In this document: in pieces, positions 60,538 through 64,000 of the stretch | How the letters are laid out: every line of letters begins with the position of its first letter | Position numbering within the stretch: position 1 is the first letter of the stretch | Assembly: GCA_028622995.1 (NCBI GenBank) | Contig: JAJQJQ010000003.1 | Coordinates: forward strand, 9,734,001-9,798,000 | Direction of reading: 5' to 3' | Length of the DNA stretch: 64,000 nucleotides | From: Panagrolaimus kolymaensis | Taxonomy: Eukaryota > Nematoda > Chromadorea > Rhabditida > Panagrolaimidae | Notes under the pieces: generated by a model | Databases searched by the model: none | Seen by the model: only the letters and a program-made list of their open reading frames with translations | Told to the model about the DNA's origin: nothing | Translations under genes and position numbers: made by a program

Positions 60538-61845
60538 GTTTCTCAGAAGCGATAGTTGAAATTTTTCGAAATCTTGAACAAAATGGGACTTTTGTATCTG
60601 TCTGTGATTATGATGCAGTCATTTATAATTCTGTCAGAATTCGAAGAGCTACTCTTGTTCGTCCTCATTTTGTTTACTTTTTTATTGACAGTAGCAAAAC
60701 TAATAATATGAATTTCAAATGCACTTTCAAAGAATTTTTGGATGGCTTATTCTTCATCAGCATTGAAAGAGATTACAATAACCCTCTTGTGAAATTAGAT
60801 GATGCCAGAAATGCTCTTCAAGTTCCAGTAAGTGTAATTTTGTTTTTCTTAAAAATGAAATGTGAATAAAATACTGAAAAGAGTTAAACGCAACCTGAAT
60901 TATATTTTAAATCATCAAGATAAATTTTTAAGACATAAACCAAATTAGATAACGATGACTTAATAATTAAGAATACAAGTTATCCAAAACTGTGATTCTA
61001 AAATTGGTTATAAGATTTTTTAAAATTTTTTATTCCAAAAAATTTTACTTTCACAAAAACTTTTATAAAAATCTTGCTTCTTTTAAACCAGTTTTAATCA
61101 AAATTTTAGAAATGCTGTTTGTTTGTTTTTAGCTCGTCTTTTAAAGCTATAATACCATTAAAAATATTGCATTATTTAAAAAAAATAAAATCTTGAGGTA
61201 CGAATAAATAGAAAATTGATAGAAAAAATTGGAAATTTTTCTATGTGATAGTTCATAAAGAACAACACAATGAAAAGATTTGTGTAACGTGATATTATCT
61301 TACTTTGTATAATTTCTCTCTGGTTTTTTCAGAAAAAACATTAACTTGCTCGAATTAATATAGTAGTTGTTCATTTAATTGGGGACTAGCATAATAAATT
61401 ACTTTTTAAATAAGTAGAAAAAAACAAGTTTATTAAAATACACGTTTCTGAATTTGAAATTTTCTTTTTAAAAAAGTATTATAATTAGGGTTGCGTTTAT
61501 TATATCTCTTTTTAAATCCTTATTTATTTCATTTTTAACAGAAATTAAATTCTCAAATAACAATAAATAAATTTCTAGACTCAATTGTCAATCAAAATTC
61601 GCAACGTCTGGAGTAACAAAGGTGGTGTATTGGTTCACCAAGAATATGGGTTTTTGGATGTGGATGAAGCATCATTTATCAAAAATTGCATGGTTTCTGC
61701 GTTAACTAAAAAAGCATGGTTACCTATTTTGACAACATTGGAACCACCATTAAGTGAAAATCAAGCTCAAACTCTGGGAGCATGCTTAGTTTATAAGGCA
61801 TGGAAGAGCTTCACTTATCAAAGAACTCGTCCATTTTTTTCATAA
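60538..61845 (+). CDS. Divergent GIY-YIG paralogue, probable pseudoenzyme, 5' end missing
   Basis: Two exons, 60538-60827 and 61579-61845, 184 codons plus stop, entered in phase 1. By eye it aligns along its length with exons 4 and 5 of the GIY-YIG gene at 44925-58341: YDAVIYNSVR with IDAEIYKLIR, FVYFFIDSSK with YCYLLIDPRK, GLFFISIERDYNNPLVKL with SIFYVGKGQGNRPLDHL, and KIRNVWSNKGGVLV with RIKEIWNEGYGVIV. The acceptor phase and the phase-0 intron between the two blocks are at the same places, which argues for common descent. Key residues are changed: YVGKG becomes FISIE, the Arg and His of the RPLDHL segment become Asn and Lys, while a Glu remains in DEASF. A nuclease role is therefore unlikely. 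No initiator exon was found, so it may be a pseudogene despite an open frame. Confidence 0.65.
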
Positions 61846-62196
61846 ATATATTTTTTTTATCACTATTTATTTTAATTCAATTATATTAAACTAAATATTT
61901 TCGCCTTGTTTATGTAACAAATATGAATAAATTTCTTTTTTCAAATGGTCTATGTGTGTAAAATCAAAAAGAGAGTACTTTAAAAAATGAAGAGCCAGTC
62001 ACTCTATGGTAAGTTTTTTTGTTGTTTTTTAAACTTCTTTATTGTTTGTTTAAATTTAAAAGTTTTATAAAATTTAAAAATCAAGAATAGCGAAAATGTC
62101 AACAACTGAGAACGTGTTTAACTTTCGACTTTCTAAAAAAGTTTTATTCTGTGTAGATCAGGGCTTTCAACTTTGTTATCGGTCATTATTTGAATT
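61846..62196. other. Convergent 3' region, no gene seen
   Basis: AT-rich sequence between the plus-strand GIY-YIG relative and the minus-strand gene at 62197-63143. Nothing else is visible. Confidence 0.45.
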
Positions 62197-63143
62197 TTAA
62201 TAATTTAAAGCAATTTTAAATACAGCATAATTTTTATCAATAAAATAAATTAATTTCTCAGAAATATCAACTGCGATGATTGGTTTTAATGGGTCTCCTT
62301 GTGGTATTTGGATATCGGTTTTAATCCATCTTGGAGTATCACTAAACGCATTTTAAATAACCCATACATTTCCAAAATATATTGGTTTTCTAACAACATC
62401 ATATTCCAAAATTGCGCCAGTTAAATGTAGCCACGAATTTGATTGAATATCGAAATGGCGATAAAATATTTCATTCGGGTTTAAATTTCCATTTAGCTAG
62501 AAAATAAAATTTTTTTATTAAAATTCTCAATTTTTTGTTTGTTAAAGTTTTACCTTTATTACTTCAACGAAATTTTCTATTAAATTAAAGCGCATAAGTT
62601 CTTGCCTAAACCAATGAAGTCCGCAAACATCATTTCCATGTTGAAGAATTAATTTAGTTCCACAAACTGCGGCATGAATTGGGAGTTTGAGAGGAAATTT
62701 ACCTTTCGTGCACTCTAACTTGCAAATCCACTTTATTTCGCATTCCTTTAAAGCAAAATCAATTAAAATTTCAAAACATTGAATTACTCCTCGATCGTGA
62801 ACAATTAAAAGTTTTTGACCATTTTTCCATTCTCCATTTACCAATGTATATATCGCGTAACTAATTGTTTTAAATGCATTTTTTGCTTCTTCCGATACCT
62901 AAATAAAACTTACACAGCATTACAGACATCATGATTAGAAAGTTTATGTTCATCAGTATCGCCAAGCGGATAACCTTTATTATTTTGTTTCCCATATGAT
63001 TTGCATGATTGTTGGGGATCAAATTCTGCCGCATGAATTATATCCTTGATCATTTTAATTTGCTCTTCTTCTGCACTACCACAAGGTTCTCCCCTAATTA
63101 TCAAAAATAAACCAAATAATGTTGAAAACCCAGTAAACCACAT
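62197..63143 (-). pseudogene. Unrecognised secreted protein gene with in-frame stop
   Basis: Minus-strand exons 63143-62914, 62860-62554 and 62496-62353 splice in frame (53-bp first intron) to 226 aa ending in a TAA at 62355-62353. The ATG at 63143 starts a signal-peptide-like segment (MWFTGFSTLFGLFLIIRG). The rest has NGEWKNGQKLLIVHDRG, an HAAVCGTKLILQHG segment and regularly spaced Trp residues, suggesting beta-strand repeats, but I recognise no domain. After the TAA the same frame stays open for 51 more codons with coding-like text (SDTPRWIKTDI, IIAVDISEKLIYFID) to a TAA ending at 62197. The first stop therefore looks premature. It could be a pseudogene, a nonsense allele, a sequencing error, or a real shortened C terminus. 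Confidence 0.55.
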
Positions 63144-64000
63144 ATTTATTATTTCTTCGACCAAAAAATGATGTAAGAAAGCTCACACAAAGATAACGAA
63201 AGGCGATGAAAATTATTATATATTTTCAATATATTATTTTTACTAAAAAAGAGAACGAGAAAAATAGAAACTTCCTTACATGTTTTTTTTCTAAATATCA
63301 GAGACGCAGAAAAACCAATGAGTCTTTCCAATCAAAAATTTTTTTTTTGCTAAGGCATAACAGATTGTGCGCGCACACACTAAGCATATATTTTTTCCAA
63401 ATTTTTTTTCACTGATATATTGATCACATCGAAAAAAAGCTTGGCTACTAGATCTCACGAGAGATGTTTTTTTTAATAATTTATTTACCATAAAGGCATG
63501 AGTTTTTATGGTGTTTACTTTCTGTATTCTAACTTTAAAAACCTATCCCGTAAAGTTCTAGCAAATCTCATATAGGTTTAAATCTTGTCCTTCAAATGTG
63601 TTATAGTTCAGACGGACAATTTTTTTTTGGACATATTTTTAGTCAAACCTTTTTAAAACTCAATATTTCAGTTTATTTTTTTGTGCAGATATAATATAAT
63701 GGAAGTCTCTAAGAGGGTTGAAAAGTTACGAATTATGTAACTAAGCTTATAGATGTAATTAAAGCCATAAGAAAAAAAAATAAACAGCTCCTCCTTTTCA
63801 ATGCAAACTAGATTTAGGCCAAAAAATTTGAAATCAATATATTATCTCTAAATATATGTACTTTAGCATTAAATTCATGTGTTCGGTCTTTGGAACAAAG
63901 TGTAAACAAAAAACACGCACCAATAAAGCTTGTTGCAAAAATTTGAGAAAAACCGATTGACTCAGAACAAAAGATAACAATAAAAGGTTAAAGTTACAAA
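63144..64000. other. Terminal AT-rich region, no gene seen
   Basis: Open frames at 63149-63331 and 63206-63491 overlap on both strands and are Phe/Lys-rich homopolymer products. The part next to 63143 is the likely promoter of the minus-strand secreted-protein gene. Confidence 0.5.

Noticed and set aside
1..64000. CRISPR arrays, bacterial operons, rRNA or tRNA genes
   Set aside because: No regularly spaced direct repeats of CRISPR type, no prokaryotic gene structure, and no convincing tRNA box pair were seen on reading.

Overview
The window is nuclear DNA from a nematode. Genes are split by many short, AT-rich introns with GT/AG borders and TTTTCAG or TTTTTAG acceptors. Several start codons sit just downstream of such an acceptor with no coding exon before it, as expected for spliced-leader trans-splicing. 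Intergenic DNA is full of A and T runs. The protein families fit a nematode, and the F-box-like gene at 59.3 kb resembles families I associate with Panagrolaimidae (clade IV). That placement is inference.

Layout. 2.1-4.3 kb: an adiponectin-receptor-type PAQR protein. 5.1-7.7 kb: two tandem NAPE-PLD paralogues with identical intron positions and operon-like spacing. 8.4-9.4 kb: a phafin-type PH-FYVE protein. 10.2-12.3 kb (minus): a peptide-type rhodopsin-family GPCR. 12.3-22.4 kb: about 10 kb with no gene I can support, holding a GC-rich minisatellite and a GGC array. 22.4-36.4 kb: a 20-exon Flamingo/CELSR cadherin-GPCR (fmi-1). 36.5-39.0 kb (minus): two Ly6/uPAR three-finger proteins with probable GPI anchors. 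39.2-43.9 kb: a 1550-residue Ser/Thr-rich mucin-like protein ending in a cut-short C-type-lectin-like segment.

44.9-58.3 kb: a small GIY-YIG nuclease gene of the LEM-3/ANKLE1 class that has suffered two events. A complete Ty3/gypsy LTR retrotransposon (identical 215-bp LTRs, 5-bp target duplication, one intact gag-pol ORF) sits in its first intron. A 5,478-bp segment running from inside pol into GIY-YIG exon 5 is then repeated head to tail with no difference I can see. Removing the insertions gives a clean 308-codon host reading frame, so the ancestral gene can be read through the damage. 59.3-61.8 kb: an F-box-like gene and a divergent GIY-YIG relative that keeps the fold pattern and intron positions but has lost most catalytic residues. 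62.2-63.1 kb (minus): an unrecognised secreted protein gene with an apparent in-frame stop.

The most notable items are the retrotransposon/tandem-duplication structure inside the nuclease gene, the decayed GIY-YIG paralogue, a perfect 104-bp inverted repeat and a pair of shared repeats inside fmi-1 introns, and a hAT-like short element. I see no new multi-gene system. All exon models are my own splice-site readings, checked only by reading-frame continuity and homology.
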